Assembly: GCA_024330215.1 (NCBI GenBank)
Contig: JANDLU010000021.1
Location: forward strand, 1-47,056
Source of the DNA: Candidatus Gaiellasilicea maunaloa
GTDB taxonomy: Bacteria > Actinomycetota > Thermoleophilia > Gaiellales > Gaiellaceae
Direction: 5' to 3'
Length of the DNA: 47,056 nucleotides
Below, piece by piece: positions 1-8,568 of this stretch. The position numbers and the translations under genes were made by a program. Positions within the stretch are counted from its first letter, which is position 1, and every line of letters begins with the position of its first letter. The notes beneath the pieces are model-generated. The model was given only the letters and a program-made list of their open reading frames with translations. It did not search any database and had not been told where the DNA came from.

Positions 1-775
1 GCACGCGCTTGCCGTGCTTCGTGCCCGTCTCGTAGATGTAGCGCGCGATCGGGGTCGAGCCGACGAAGCTGACCGCGGCGATGTCCGGGTGCTCGAGGAT
101 CCGATCGACCGCGACCTTGTCGCCGTGGACGACGTTGAAGACGCCGTCCGGCACGCCCGCCTCCTCGAGCAGCTCCGCCATGAAGACCGACGCGGACGGA
201 TCCTTCTCGGACGGCTTCAGGACGAAGGTGTTCCCGCACGCGAGCGCGGGACCCCACATCCACATGGGCACCATCGCCGGGAAGTTGAAAGGGGTGATCC
301 CGGCAACGACGCCGAGCGGCTGCCGGATCGAGTAGACGTCGATCCCGGTCGAGGCCTGCTCCGAGAAGCTGCCCTTGAGCAGGTGCGGGATCCCGCAGGC
401 GAACTCGATCACCTCGAGCCCGCGCGCGACCTCGCCGAGCGCGTCGGAGAGCACCTTGCCGTGCTCGGTCGTGAGCAGCCGCGCGATGTCCTCGCGGTGC
501 TCGTCGAGCAGCTTGCGAATGCGGAAGTAGATGTCGGACCTGCGCGAGAGCGAGGTCGCGCGCCAGGCGGGGAACGCCGCCTTGGCGGCCGCTACCGCGC
601 GGTCGATCTCCTCGACCGAGGCGAAGTCGACGGCGCCGGACTGCTCGCCCGTCGCGGGGTTGTACACGGGTCCGCTGCGACCGGACCCGCCGGCGACGGC
701 CGTACCGCCGATCCAGTGGTTGATGCGCGCGACCCTGGCGCTGCGGGTGTCGGGTGCGGTGGCGAGCTCGGTCAT
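1..775 (-). CDS. mmsA: Methylmalonate-semialdehyde dehydrogenase (CoA-acylating), N-terminal part
   Basis: The minus strand is open from an ATG at 775 to the left edge of the window, giving the first 258 residues of a protein whose family is usually about 490 residues. The start reads [10 protein letters not shown] and is followed by HWIGG, the N-terminal signature of aldehyde dehydrogenases, then by [26 protein letters not shown] and [17 protein letters not shown], which match the MmsA/IolA branch that converts (methyl)malonate semialdehyde to acyl-CoA. The catalytic cysteine would lie beyond the edge. A strong GGAGG stands upstream of the ATG. The gene lies downstream of an MDR oxidoreductase and an ABC transporter on the same strand, which suggests a catabolic operon. 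The family call is firm; the exact substrate is inference. Confidence 0.9.
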   Translation of the reverse strand, partial: MTELATAPDTRSARVARINHWIGGTAVAGGSGRSGPVYNPATGEQSGAVDFASVEEIDRAVAAAKAAFPAWRATSLSRRSDIYFRIRKLLDEHREDIARLLTTEHGKVLSDALGEVARGLEVIEFACGIPHLLKGSFSEQASTGIDVYSIRQPLGVVAGITPFNFPAMVPMWMWGPALACGNTFVLKPSEKDPSASVFMAELLEEAGVPDGVFNVVHGDKVAVDRILEHPDIAAVSFVGSTPIARYIYETGTKHGKRV

Positions 776-813
776 GGGAATCCTCCTCGAAGGTCGTCCC
801 AAGCGTACTGATC

Positions 814-1680
814 CTAGGGACAAACGACGAGCTTCCCGCGACGGCCCCAGGCCTCCCCTACCTCTTCGAGGCCGATCCGCTCGGGGTCGACCTGGATCGC
901 GCCCCCGAGCGCGTGCTCGACCAACCGGCGGTAGTGCTCGGCGAGCAGGTAGGCAGGGACGGCGAAACTCGAGTAGCCGAGCAGCTCGAGCTGCTTCCCG
1001 CGCACGGCCGCCGAGGGAATCGTCGCCGTCGGCCCGGCCGACTGGCCGAGCTGGACGATCCGCGCGCCCGACGCGGCGCTCGCGATCGCGCGCTCGAGCG
1101 GTTCTCCGCAGAGGGGGTCGAAGACGTATGTCGGCTCGCCGAAGTCGCCGTCGAGCGGGACCGCCTCGTCGGCGCCGAGCTCGAGTGCACGCGCGAGACC
1201 GTTCGCGTCTCGACCGGCCGCGATGATGTGCTCGGCGCCGAAAAGCCGAGCTGCCTGGAGCGCGACCTGCCCTGCGGCCCCGGTCGCGCCGAGCACGAGC
1301 ACGCGATCGCCTTCCCGAACGGGAGCGCGCCACGCGAGCGGCATCCAACCCGCGAGTCCGGCTATCCCGAGCGCCGCGGCGAGTGCGGGATCGGCGCCGG
1401 CCGGCACCTCGGCGACGACCGATCCGAGCTCCGCCCGCTCGGCCATGGCGCCGTTACGGGCGAGGCCGAGCCCGCCGCCGAAGGTCCAGACGACGCGACC
1501 GCCCGTCTCCCGCCCGACGCACTCGCACCCGGGCACGAAGGGCAGTGGAGGATGCCCGCCGTAGAACTGCCCGGCCGCCACCGCACGGTCGATCGGGTTC
1601 ACCGCCGCGGCGAGTACCTCCAGGCTCGCGTTGGCCGGCTCGGACGCCTCGCCGGCCTGCGGCGGGCGCCCGAGCTCCAT
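814..1680 (-). CDS. MDR-family zinc-type alcohol dehydrogenase / quinone oxidoreductase
   Basis: A 288-residue medium-chain dehydrogenase/reductase. The N-terminal GroES-like part has [15 protein letters not shown] and [10 protein letters not shown], and the Rossmann part has the nucleotide-binding loop [18 protein letters not shown] at about residues 127-144. No structural zinc Cys cluster is visible, so a quinone-oxidoreductase-like NADPH enzyme fits better than a zinc alcohol dehydrogenase. The ATG at 1680 is the conservative start. Homology expects a few more residues ([10 protein letters not shown]): in frame these begin at a CTG at 1698 whose bases overlap the TGA stop of the binding-protein gene upstream, and a GTG lies at 1683. 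Substrate unknown. Confidence 0.85.
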   Translation of the reverse strand: MELGRPPQAGEASEPANASLEVLAAAVNPIDRAVAAGQFYGGHPPLPFVPGCECVGRETGGRVVWTFGGGLGLARNGAMAERAELGSVVAEVPAGADPALAAALGIAGLAGWMPLAWRAPVREGDRVLVLGATGAAGQVALQAARLFGAEHIIAAGRDANGLARALELGADEAVPLDGDFGEPTYVFDPLCGEPLERAIASAASGARIVQLGQSAGPTATIPSAAVRGKQLELLGYSSFAVPAYLLAEHYRRLVEHALGGAIQVDPERIGLEEVGEAWGRRGKLVVCP

Positions 1681-1694
1681 CACGAGTGCGGCTC

Positions 1695-3095
1695 TCAGAT
1701 CTTCCCCAGGTTCCGCCACTTCTGGAAGATCCCGCGGAAGGAGCGGTCGTAGATCTTGGCCGCCTCCTCCGGCGTGCGCCGGCCCTGTGCCACCTCCGCG
1801 AACATCTGCGGGATCAGGAACTTGTTGAAGATCTCGTCGATCGCGGCGTTGGTGTTGCCCGGCCAGCCGGGATTGAGCGTGTACTTGTCCGCGATCTCGG
1901 CGAGGATCTTGTACTTCCCGCTCGGCTTCGCCACCGGGTCGCGCTCGACCCGGCGAGCGATGTTCGGCACCGACGCCGGCCAGGACGGGAAGTTGTAGAA
2001 CTTCGAGTTCTCGAACGCGCCGATGTACTTGATCTCGAGGTCGGCGAGGAACTTCTGGGCCATCGGCTTGTTCTTGGCGAACTTCCAGATGACGTAAGCC
2101 CCCATCACGTGCTCGAGCCCGAGCCGGCCGTTCGGGCCCCTCGGGATCGGCAGCAGCTCGATCTTGGCTGCGAGATCGGGGTTGATCAGCTCTGCCGAGC
2201 GGGTGATCGAGATCGCGTTCAGCGCCATCGACAGCCGCCCCGCCAGCATCGCCTGATTGTTCGAGGCGGCAGTCCAGGCGAAGATCTCGTTCGACATTCC
2301 CTGTCGGTAGAGCTCTCGCGCGAACTTGAGGACGTTGACGGTTGCCTTCGAGTTGAGAACGACCCGCTGTTCCTTGTTCTGGATGAAGGAGCCGAAGCAC
2401 ATCATCATGGCGCTGAGGGCCACGTTCGAGTCGATCTCGTTCGACATGCCGATCCCGATCGGATTCCCCATCGCGCGCAGCTTCGGCGCCGCTTTCAATA
2501 CGTTGTCCCAGCTCGTCGGCTTGAGTCCCACCTCGCCCCAGAGATCGGTCCGGTAGTTGCACGGATCGGGGGCGTAGTTGTCCGAGAAGGCGAAGTACTT
2601 CTTCGTCTTCTGGTTGTAGGTGGACTTGAATGCCACGGGCTTGATCTTGCCGCGCTTCTTCGTGACCTCCTGGACGATCTCCGCGTGGTTGATCACCTGG
2701 TCCTCGTACGCGGCCGGCGGCGTGAGGAAGAAGAAGATGTCGTGGCCGCTCTGGGCCGCGACCTCGGCGGCCGCGCGCGCCGGGATGTCGGCCTGGTTGA
2801 TGTGGTCGACGGTCACCTCGGTGTCGTTCGCCTGGCCCCAGCGCTTGACGTAGACGTTGTCGAACCACTTGTCGTATGCGGGGACGAAGTGGCTCCACTG
2901 GATGATCTTGAGCGTCCCCGCGAGCTCCCTCGCGCGGTACTTCGGCACTCCCGCGGCCGCTGTCTTCGTCGCTGCGCCGCCGTAGACGACGAGGAGCGTG
3001 CCGGCGGCCGCTTTCGTGATGATCTCGCGCCTTGTCGTGTGCCCGCCAGCCACCTCCTCCTCGGCTCCGTCACTGTGGGTGTTGCCGTCCGCCAT
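1695..3095 (-). CDS. ABC transporter extracellular solute-binding protein (family 1), Tat-exported
   Basis: A 466-residue binding protein for an ABC importer. The start chosen is the ATG at 3095, preceded by an AAGGAG six bases upstream; a start further upstream is open but lacks this ribosome site. The N-terminus carries a twin-arginine motif (TRREIITKAA, arginines 22-23) followed by a short hydrophobic stretch, so export by the Tat pathway is likely. The mature part has family 1 features (LKIIQWSHFVPAYDKWFDN, VINHAEIVQEV). It is followed on the same strand by the MDR gene and preceded by two permease genes. The ligand cannot be read from sequence; family 1 proteins usually bind sugars or other small polar solutes. 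Confidence 0.9.
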   Translation of the reverse strand: MADGNTHSDGAEEEVAGGHTTRREIITKAAAGTLLVVYGGAATKTAAAGVPKYRARELAGTLKIIQWSHFVPAYDKWFDNVYVKRWGQANDTEVTVDHINQADIPARAAAEVAAQSGHDIFFFLTPPAAYEDQVINHAEIVQEVTKKRGKIKPVAFKSTYNQKTKKYFAFSDNYAPDPCNYRTDLWGEVGLKPTSWDNVLKAAPKLRAMGNPIGIGMSNEIDSNVALSAMMMCFGSFIQNKEQRVVLNSKATVNVLKFARELYRQGMSNEIFAWTAASNNQAMLAGRLSMALNAISITRSAELINPDLAAKIELLPIPRGPNGRLGLEHVMGAYVIWKFAKNKPMAQKFLADLEIKYIGAFENSKFYNFPSWPASVPNIARRVERDPVAKPSGKYKILAEIADKYTLNPGWPGNTNAAIDEIFNKFLIPQMFAEVAQGRRTPEEAAKIYDRSFRGIFQKWRNLGKI

Positions 3096-3127
3096 CTGAA
3101 GCTCCTTTCCTCGCTGTGGACTGTGGG

Positions 3128-3967
3128 TCAACGGAAAGCTCCGCCGGTGAATCCGGCGATGAAGCGGTCGAGGAACGTGTTGTAAAGCAGCGCAAGCGGA
3201 ACTGCGGGAATCAGGGTCGCGGCCATCAGCGCGCCCCAGTAGAAGACGTCTCCCCGGATCAGCTCGGTGTAGATACCGGTCGAGACCACCTTGCTATCCG
3301 AGCTCGTGATGAACGCGATCGCGTAGATGAACTCGTTCACGCAGAGCGAGAACGTGAAGATGACGACGGTCAGGATCCCCGGAAGCGAGATCGGGAAGAC
3401 GATCCAGACGAGGGTCCGCAGGCGCGAGGCGCCGTCGACGACGGCTGCGTCCTCGAGCTCGCGCGGGATCGACTTGAAGAAGCCCATCAAGAGCCAGGTC
3501 GCAAACGGGATCGTGAAGCCGGGGTAGACGAGGATCAGCGCTGCGAGCCGGTCCTGGAGGCCGACCTCGGCCACGACCCGCGAGAGGGGCAGGAAGAGCA
3601 GCGTCGGTGGCACGAGGTATACCAGGAAGAGGCCCACGCCGAGTGTTTGCCCCCAGCGTCCGGAGAGCCGGGCGAGCGCGTAGCCGGCCGGTAGCGAGAC
3701 GGCAAGCGTGATCGCGACGACGGCGAGGCCGACGAGTACCGTGTTCAGGAGCCAGTGCGCGTACTGGGTGTCGCTGAAGAGGAAGCGGTAGTTGTCGAGC
3801 GTCGGCGAGCCCTCGCCGAAGGCGAACGGATTGTTCTCGGTGTTGTACAGGTCGAGCTCCGACTTGAGCGAGGTCTGGAGCATCCAGTAGAACGGAAACG
3901 CGAGCACGATCGCGAACGGCCCGACGACGAGCCAGGTGAGCATGTTGTCGCGCCGGCGCAAAGGCAT
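3128..3967 (-). CDS. Carbohydrate-type ABC transporter permease (MalG-like)
   Basis: A 279-residue inner-membrane permease with about six hydrophobic segments. The N-terminus MPLRRRDNMLTWLVVGPFAIVLAFPFYWML and the EAA-type loop (ELEDAAVVDGASRLRTLVWIVFPISLPG) mark it as the MalG/CUT1 second permease. The C-terminal GGAFR resembles the usual GATKG end of this family. The start ATG at 3967 lies 11 nt downstream of the partner permease stop. It would pair with the permease at 3979-4899, the binding protein at 1695-3095 and the ATPase at 4944-6107. Confidence 0.9.
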   Translation of the reverse strand: MPLRRRDNMLTWLVVGPFAIVLAFPFYWMLQTSLKSELDLYNTENNPFAFGEGSPTLDNYRFLFSDTQYAHWLLNTVLVGLAVVAITLAVSLPAGYALARLSGRWGQTLGVGLFLVYLVPPTLLFLPLSRVVAEVGLQDRLAALILVYPGFTIPFATWLLMGFFKSIPRELEDAAVVDGASRLRTLVWIVFPISLPGILTVVIFTFSLCVNEFIYAIAFITSSDSKVVSTGIYTELIRGDVFYWGALMAATLIPAVPLALLYNTFLDRFIAGFTGGAFR

Positions 3968-3978
3968 CAGCGGCCCAC

Positions 3979-4899
3979 CTAGGTGACCTCGACCCTGCGC
4001 GCAAAGAGGAGCATCAGCACCGTTACGATCGCCAGCACGGGCAGAAGGAACAGGGCGACCGCCGCACCCTCGCCGAGCGAGCCGCCTTGAATCCCGGTCT
4101 GGAAGGCCCACATCGGCAGCATCTGCGTCGAGTTGAACGGGCCGCCGCGGGTGAGGATGTAGACGACGGCCATGTCGGTCGCCGTGAAGACGATGCCGAA
4201 CAGGACGGCGATCGTCGCGATCGGAAGCTGGAGCGGCAGCGTCACGAACCAGAGCTTTTTGAGGCCCGTGGCCCCGTCCACCTTCGCCGCGTCGTTCACT
4301 TCCTTCGGGATCGAGGCGAGCCCGGCGATCATGATCACGGTCGCAAACGGGAGCAGCCGCCACGCGTGCACGGTCGTGATCGCCGCGAGTGCCTTGTTCG
4401 GCTCACCCAGCCACTGGGGCGGGTTGAAGCGGTCGACCAGCGAGAGCTCCTTCAGGGTCCAGTTCACGACCGAGAACAGCGAGTCGAAGATCCAGAGGAA
4501 GCCGATCGTCGAGAGCGCGACCGGGGCTGCCCACGGCAGCAAGACCAGGAACCGCATGAGCCACCTGCCCCGAAACTCGCGGATGAGGAAGTGCGCGAGC
4601 ACGGAGGCGCCGAGCACGACGATCGCGTTCGCGACCAGCGTGAAGACGATCGTGTTCCTGAAGGCGGTGCGGAAGTTCGGGTCCGACCACTGGGAGGTGT
4701 AGTTGTCGAAGCCGACGAAGCCGCCGGTCAGCGAGCCGGCGGTCGCATTCGTCAACGAGAGGTACACGGACAGGATCAGCGGCGCCCCTACGAGCAGCCC
4801 GACGAAGACCACCGCGGGCGCGATGAGCGCCGGCGCGAGAAAACGGCGCTGCTCGAGGAGATCACGTCTCCTGCGCCGCGGCACTGCGGCTGCCTCCAC
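3979..4899 (-). CDS. Carbohydrate-type ABC transporter permease (MalF-like)
   Basis: A 306-residue permease with a basic N-terminal tail and about six membrane segments. The EAA loop is visible near residue 200 (EVNDAAKVDGATGLKKLWFVTLPLQLP), as in the MalF-type first permease of CUT1 importers. The start is GTG at 4899. A TAGGAT hexamer lies six bases upstream, so the gene is a candidate for leaderless transcription. It is the first gene of the minus-strand transporter operon and is divergent from the ATPase gene only 44 bases away. Confidence 0.9.
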   Translation of the reverse strand: MEAAAVPRRRRRDLLEQRRFLAPALIAPAVVFVGLLVGAPLILSVYLSLTNATAGSLTGGFVGFDNYTSQWSDPNFRTAFRNTIVFTLVANAIVVLGASVLAHFLIREFRGRWLMRFLVLLPWAAPVALSTIGFLWIFDSLFSVVNWTLKELSLVDRFNPPQWLGEPNKALAAITTVHAWRLLPFATVIMIAGLASIPKEVNDAAKVDGATGLKKLWFVTLPLQLPIATIAVLFGIVFTATDMAVVYILTRGGPFNSTQMLPMWAFQTGIQGGSLGEGAAVALFLLPVLAIVTVLMLLFARRVEVT

Positions 4900-4905
4900 C
4901 CGACG

Positions 4906-4911
4906 ATCCTA
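4906..4911 (-). promoter_or_regulatory. Putative -10 hexamer TAGGAT for the MalF-like permease operon
   Basis: The minus strand reads TAGGAT, then six bases, then the GTG start of the permease gene. This matches the TANNNT actinobacterial -10 with transcription starting at or next to the start codon. No convincing -35 was found. Confidence 0.5.
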
Positions 4912-4943
4912 ACCAAGTCATCGTGCTTTATGTTTCGAGGGTC

Positions 4944-6107
4944 GTGGCGAATATTGCCCTCGAGAGCGTCTCGAAGGTCTATCCGGACGGGACGCGCGCC
5001 GTCCACGACCTGGACCTCGAGATCGAGGACGGCGAGCTCGCAGTCTTCGTCGGCCCCTCCGGCTGCGGGAAGACGTCGGCGCTGCGGATGATCGCAGGGC
5101 TCGAGGAGATCACGGACGGGACGATCAAGGTCGGCGACCGCGTCGTCAACGACCTACCGCCGAAGGACCGCGACATCGCGATGATCTTCCAGAACTACGC
5201 GCTCTACCCGCACATGAGCTCGTTCGACAACATGGCCTTCGCGCTGAAGATGCGCGGGCACGACAGGTCCGAGATCAAGCGCCGGGTGGACGACGCGGCT
5301 CGAGTCCTCGGGCTCGTGGACGTGCTCAAGAAGAAGCCGCGGACGCTCTCGGGAGGGCAACGGCAGCGCGTCGCGATGGGGCGCGCGATCGTCCGCGAGC
5401 CGCAGGCGTTCCTGATGGACGAGCCGCTTTCGAACCTGGACGCCAAGCTGCGGGTGCAGATGCGCGCCGAGATCGCACGGATCCAGCGCGATCTGAGCGT
5501 GACGACGATCTACGTCACCCACGACCAGTCCGAGGCGATGACGCTCGGCGACCGGGTGGCGGTCATGCGCAAAGGCGAACTCCAGCAGCTCGCCTCGCCG
5601 CAAGAGCTCTATCGTGAGCCGGCCAACCTCTTCGTCGCCGAGTTCATCGGCTCGCCGGCGATGAACCTCGTCGAGGCCACGATCGAGGGCGGGCTGGCGC
5701 GGTTCGGCGAGTACAGCCTCCCCGTGGACGGCCGGGCCGGGCTCGGTAGCTACGAGGGACGGAAGGTCGCGCTCGGGATCAGGCCGGAGGATTTCGAGGA
5801 CGCGGCGCTCTCAGACGCGCCCGCAGGGAGCCGCCTCCCGGTCACCGTCGATCTGCGCGAGGACATGGGCTCGGAGATCTTCCTCCACTTCTCGGTCTCC
5901 GCTCCGCATGTGGCGACGGAGGAGGTGAGGGACGCCGTCGAGACCGAGGAGGCGCTCGCAGCGCTCGAGAACCCGGCCGGGACGCCGTTCGTCGGGCGGG
6001 TCGGCCGCGAGTCACGCGCCCGGGAGGGCGACCGGATCGAGGTTGCGGTGGACACCCGCATGCTCCACTTCTTCGACCTCGAGACCAGCGCGTCAATCTC
6101 GAAGTAG
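4944..6107 (+). CDS. ABC transporter ATP-binding protein (MalK/UgpC/MsmK type)
   Basis: A 387-residue ATPase of the sugar-importer type. Walker A GPSGCGKT is at residues 37-44, the Q-loop follows at IFQNYALYPH, the signature LSGGQ is at 135-139, Walker B FLMDE at 156-160 and the switch histidine in VTHDQ at about 193. The C-terminal part after residue 240 is the regulatory OB/TOBE region. The GTG at 4944 (MANIALESVSKVYPDG) fits family N-termini; a GTG at 4923 would add seven residues without an evident ribosome site. It is divergent from the permease and binding-protein genes and followed by an aminotransferase. Confidence 0.92.
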   Translation: MANIALESVSKVYPDGTRAVHDLDLEIEDGELAVFVGPSGCGKTSALRMIAGLEEITDGTIKVGDRVVNDLPPKDRDIAMIFQNYALYPHMSSFDNMAFALKMRGHDRSEIKRRVDDAARVLGLVDVLKKKPRTLSGGQRQRVAMGRAIVREPQAFLMDEPLSNLDAKLRVQMRAEIARIQRDLSVTTIYVTHDQSEAMTLGDRVAVMRKGELQQLASPQELYREPANLFVAEFIGSPAMNLVEATIEGGLARFGEYSLPVDGRAGLGSYEGRKVALGIRPEDFEDAALSDAPAGSRLPVTVDLREDMGSEIFLHFSVSAPHVATEEVRDAVETEEALAALENPAGTPFVGRVGRESRAREGDRIEVAVDTRMLHFFDLETSASISK

Positions 6108-6110
6108 GCT
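6105..6110 (+). promoter_or_regulatory. Putative -10 hexamer TAGGCT overlapping the ATPase stop codon
   Basis: The hexamer begins with the TAG stop of the ATP-binding protein and is followed by six bases and the ATG of the aminotransferase gene. The aminotransferase could therefore be transcribed on its own as a leaderless message as well as with the ATPase. Confidence 0.45.
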
Positions 6111-6116
6111 GTTCGG

Positions 6117-7469
6117 ATGGCGACGATCGAGACGAACCACGAGCTCGGCGAGCAGGTTCGGGCGGACGCGAAAGAGTTCGTCCTCCACTCCTGGTCGGTG
6201 CAGGATGTGATCGACCCGATTCCGGTCGCGGGCGCCGAGGGGCGCTACTTCTGGGACTACGACGGCAAGCGCTACCTCGACTTCGCCTCGCAGCTCGTCA
6301 ACGTCTCGATCGGCTACGGGCATCCGAAGCTGATCGCGGCGATCAAGGAGCAGGCCGAGCGTCTCTGCACGATCGGGCCGCCGATGGCGACGGAGCCGCG
6401 CTCCCAGCTCGGACGCCTGCTCGCCGAGGTGACGCCCGGCGACCTGAAGATGTCCTTCTTCACGAACGGCGGCGCCGAGGCGAACGAGAACGCGATCAAG
6501 CTCGCCCGCTGGTACACGGGGCGGCACAAGATCGTCGCGCGCTACCGCTCCTACCACGGGGCCACCGCCGGCGCGATCACGCTCACCGGCGACCCGCGCC
6601 GCTGGCACGCAGAGCCGGGGCTCCCAGGCGTCGTTCGGATGCTCGACCCGTACACCTACCGCTGCCCCGCCGGCCATCCCGATCCGTGCCCCGTCTGCAC
6701 GGGAGCGCCGCACCTCGAGGAGATCCTTCAGTACGAGGGCCCGCATACCGTGGCGGCGGTGATCCTCGAGACGGTGACCGGCACGAACGGCGTGATCCCG
6801 CCGCCCGACGGCTACCTCCGCTCGATCCGCGAGACCTGCGATCGATACGGGATCCTGCTGATCCTCGACGAGGTGATGGCCGGCTTCGGCCGCACCGGGC
6901 GCTGGTTCGCCTGCGACAACTGGGACGTCGTCCCAGACATCCTGACGCTGGCGAAGGGAATCAACTCGGGCTATGTCCCGCTCGGCGCGATGACCGTCTC
7001 CGAGCCGATCTCCGAGTGGATCCGCGACAAGTTCCTGGCGGGCGGGCTGACGTACTCCGGTCATCCGCTCGCCTGCGCCTCGGCGGTCGCGTCGATCGAG
7101 GCCTTCCGCGAGGAGGGGATCGTCGAGAACGCGGCCGAGCACGGTGAGTACCTGGCAACGGCGCTCCCTGCGCTCGCTGCGAAGCACCCCTCGATCGGCG
7201 ACGTGCGCGGGCTCGGCCTCTTCTGGGGTCTCGAGCTCGTCAAGAGCCGGGAGACGCGGGAGCCGCTCGTGCCCTTCAACGCCGGCGGCGAGGCCGCCGT
7301 CCCCGTAGCGCGGATGGCGAAGACCGCGCTCGAGAAGGGCCTCTACTTGATGACCCACTGGAACGTCGTCATGATCTGCCCACCGCTGACGATCACGCGC
7401 GAGGAGCTCGACGAGGGCCTCGCCACCCTTGACGCGGTCTTGTCGATCGCGGACGAATACATCGACTGA
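6117..7469 (+). CDS. Class III (omega) aminotransferase, PLP-dependent
   Basis: A 450-residue fold-type I aminotransferase. The PLP-binding aspartate is in ILDEVMAGFGRTG (D251), the Schiff-base lysine is K280 in LTLAKGINSGYVPLG, and the phosphate loop is FFTNGGAEANENAIKLAR. A cysteine-rich insert (C183, C191, C194: RCPAGHPDPCPVC) resembles the branch containing taurine-pyruvate and other omega-amino acid transaminases. The neighbouring semialdehyde dehydrogenase could oxidise the aldehyde that such an enzyme makes (for example malonate semialdehyde from beta-alanine). That pathway reading is inference. Confidence 0.88.
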   Translation: MATIETNHELGEQVRADAKEFVLHSWSVQDVIDPIPVAGAEGRYFWDYDGKRYLDFASQLVNVSIGYGHPKLIAAIKEQAERLCTIGPPMATEPRSQLGRLLAEVTPGDLKMSFFTNGGAEANENAIKLARWYTGRHKIVARYRSYHGATAGAITLTGDPRRWHAEPGLPGVVRMLDPYTYRCPAGHPDPCPVCTGAPHLEEILQYEGPHTVAAVILETVTGTNGVIPPPDGYLRSIRETCDRYGILLILDEVMAGFGRTGRWFACDNWDVVPDILTLAKGINSGYVPLGAMTVSEPISEWIRDKFLAGGLTYSGHPLACASAVASIEAFREEGIVENAAEHGEYLATALPALAAKHPSIGDVRGLGLFWGLELVKSRETREPLVPFNAGGEAAVPVARMAKTALEKGLYLMTHWNVVMICPPLTITREELDEGLATLDAVLSIADEYID

Positions 7470-7874
7470 TCAGCCCAACAGGCGAAAGCTCGCTCGCAGG
7501 CGGTCGTAGGTCGTTGCGGCACGACGGTCGCAAGTGACGAGCGTCGCACCGGCCTCCCGGGCAGTCGCGCAGATCAGGCCGTCATACACAGCGCCACCGG
7601 CGATCCCGAGCGAGACGAACTCGTCGACGAGCAGCTTATGGGCTCCGGAGTCGAGAAGGAGCAGCGGCGCCGAGAATCGATCCGCGAGGAATGAGCGCAC
7701 AAGCTCTGGCTGCGCGCGATGCGGCGACGGCAGACGCGTGAGAACCGAGTACGACTCGAGCGCAGCGTGGGCCGGCAGGCGCACCTCTCCATCGAGTGCC
7801 CGGCTTGCCATCTCGTGGAATTCATGCCAGCTCGCAAACGCGGCGACGACCACGCTCGAATCGGCAGCGATCAA
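7470..7874 (-). CDS. vapC: PIN-domain toxin, VapC family
   Basis: A 134-residue PIN-domain protein. The N-terminal IAADSSVVVAAF carries the first acidic residue, with a middle glutamate in AALESYSVLTRL and later aspartates in VYDGLICATARE and TCDRRA, the expected metal-binding set of a VapC ribonuclease. The start is TTG at 7874, overlapping the TGA of the AbrB-type gene by four bases (TTGA), so the pair is translationally coupled. Its stop abuts the stop of the convergent aminotransferase with no gap. Confidence 0.88.
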   Translation of the reverse strand: MIAADSSVVVAAFASWHEFHEMASRALDGEVRLPAHAALESYSVLTRLPSPHRAQPELVRSFLADRFSAPLLLLDSGAHKLLVDEFVSLGIAGGAVYDGLICATAREAGATLVTCDRRAATTYDRLRASFRLLG

Positions 7875-8116
7875 CGGCGAAGCTGCTCGAGCGTCTCGCG
7901 CACCTCGTTTGCGGTGAGCACCGGTAGCGGCTCATCGGGGACGGCCACGAGACTCCCCTCGCGTCGCACGAGCTGCATCGGCGTCGCCCGTGGCTCGATC
8001 TCGAGGCGACCATCGCGGGCCGCGATCTCGAGCGCCTGGCCGGCCTCCAGTCGCAACTCGTCCCGCAGCCGTTTTGGGACGACGATTCGGCCGGCCGCGT
8101 CTATGGTTGTTTTCAT
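7871..8116 (-). CDS. AbrB/MazE/SpoVT-type antitoxin
   Basis: An 81-residue swapped-hairpin DNA-binding protein: MKTTIDAAGRIVVPKRLRDELRLEAGQ is the classic AbrB-like fold, followed by a C-terminal tail that would neutralise the PIN toxin encoded next. The ATG is preceded six bases upstream by TAGGAT, and it overlaps the stop of a truncated marR reading frame by four bases. AbrB plus VapC pairs normally repress their own promoter. Confidence 0.88.
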   Translation of the reverse strand: MKTTIDAAGRIVVPKRLRDELRLEAGQALEIAARDGRLEIEPRATPMQLVRREGSLVAVPDEPLPVLTANEVRETLEQLRR

Positions 8117-8340
8117 GGCATCATCCTACCGTCGAGATTGGCAAAAAGCGGGCCAGCCGGCGCAGGAGCCGGGCCCGACGCGCCCGGGAGCCGGCCGAGC
8201 AGCTCCGAGAGCTGCGCGACATCGTCCTCGCTGAGCGTCTCGCGGAAGGCCGAGCGGAGCCGCTCGGTGTGGTTGACGCCGACGCACTCGAGCGTCTCGG
8301 CGCGCGCCGGAGTCAGCTTCGCCCAGGTCACGCGTGCGTC
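8113..8340 (-). pseudogene. MarR-family regulator, C-terminal remnant
   Basis: About 75 codons in one minus-strand frame read ARVTWAKLTPARAETLE...HTERLRSAF...LSEDDVAQLSELLGRL, which matches the wing and C-terminal dimerisation helices of MarR regulators. The DNA-recognition helix and N-terminal helices (about 70-80 residues) are missing. Upstream of codon 8340 the frame is no longer MarR-like, and the opposite strand becomes an FMN-reductase fragment. The stop overlaps the antitoxin ATG. The remnant should not be functional. Confidence 0.65.
8123..8128 (-). promoter_or_regulatory. Putative -10 hexamer TAGGAT for the AbrB/VapC pair
   Basis: TAGGAT lies six bases before the antitoxin ATG on the minus strand, inside the tail of the truncated marR frame. 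This suggests the pair keeps its own leaderless promoter. Confidence 0.5.
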
Positions 8341-8542
8341 GTCGTCGCAGTCCTCTCCTCGAGCACGGGGATGTTCGGCGGCGTCTGGGCGGCTGCGGAG
8401 CCGCACAAGGTGATCGGCGCGCTCGGCGCGCGCACCCTGGAGGAGACCGTGGCCGTCCCGAAGGCGCACGTCCGGCTTGCGAACGGCATCGACGCGGAGC
8501 TCCTCGCCGAGCTTCGCGGAGTCGTGGACGCGCTCGCCCGCT
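8338..8542 (+). pseudogene. NADPH-dependent FMN reductase, C-terminal remnant
   Basis: The plus strand reads VVVAVLSSSTGMFGGVWAAAEPHKVIGALGARTLEETVAVPKAHVRL...ELLAELRGVVDALARC. This matches the second half of flavodoxin-like NADPH-dependent FMN reductases (family pattern S.S.G.FGG.WA...LRKVL...GA.V). The flavin-phosphate loop and the whole N-terminal half are absent, and there is no start codon in a sensible place. The fragment begins within a few bases of where the marR remnant stops. Confidence 0.55.
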
Positions 8543-8568
8543 GTGGAGCAGCGTGCGGCTCTGGCCGC

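Noticed and set aside
14-811. Plus-strand frame at the left edge
   Set aside because: The minus strand encodes a recognisable aldehyde dehydrogenase here; the plus-strand frame is a charged low-complexity shadow.
4923-4943. GTG 4923 as the start of the ATP-binding protein
   Set aside because: No ribosome site or clean -10 at the right spacing, and the added residues LYVSRVV do not fit the family N-terminus; GTG 4944 fits.
7462-7475. CTGATCAG as an operator or terminator between the convergent aminotransferase and vapC genes
   Set aside because: An 8-bp palindrome arises by chance, and the stops abut there with no room for a longer stem.
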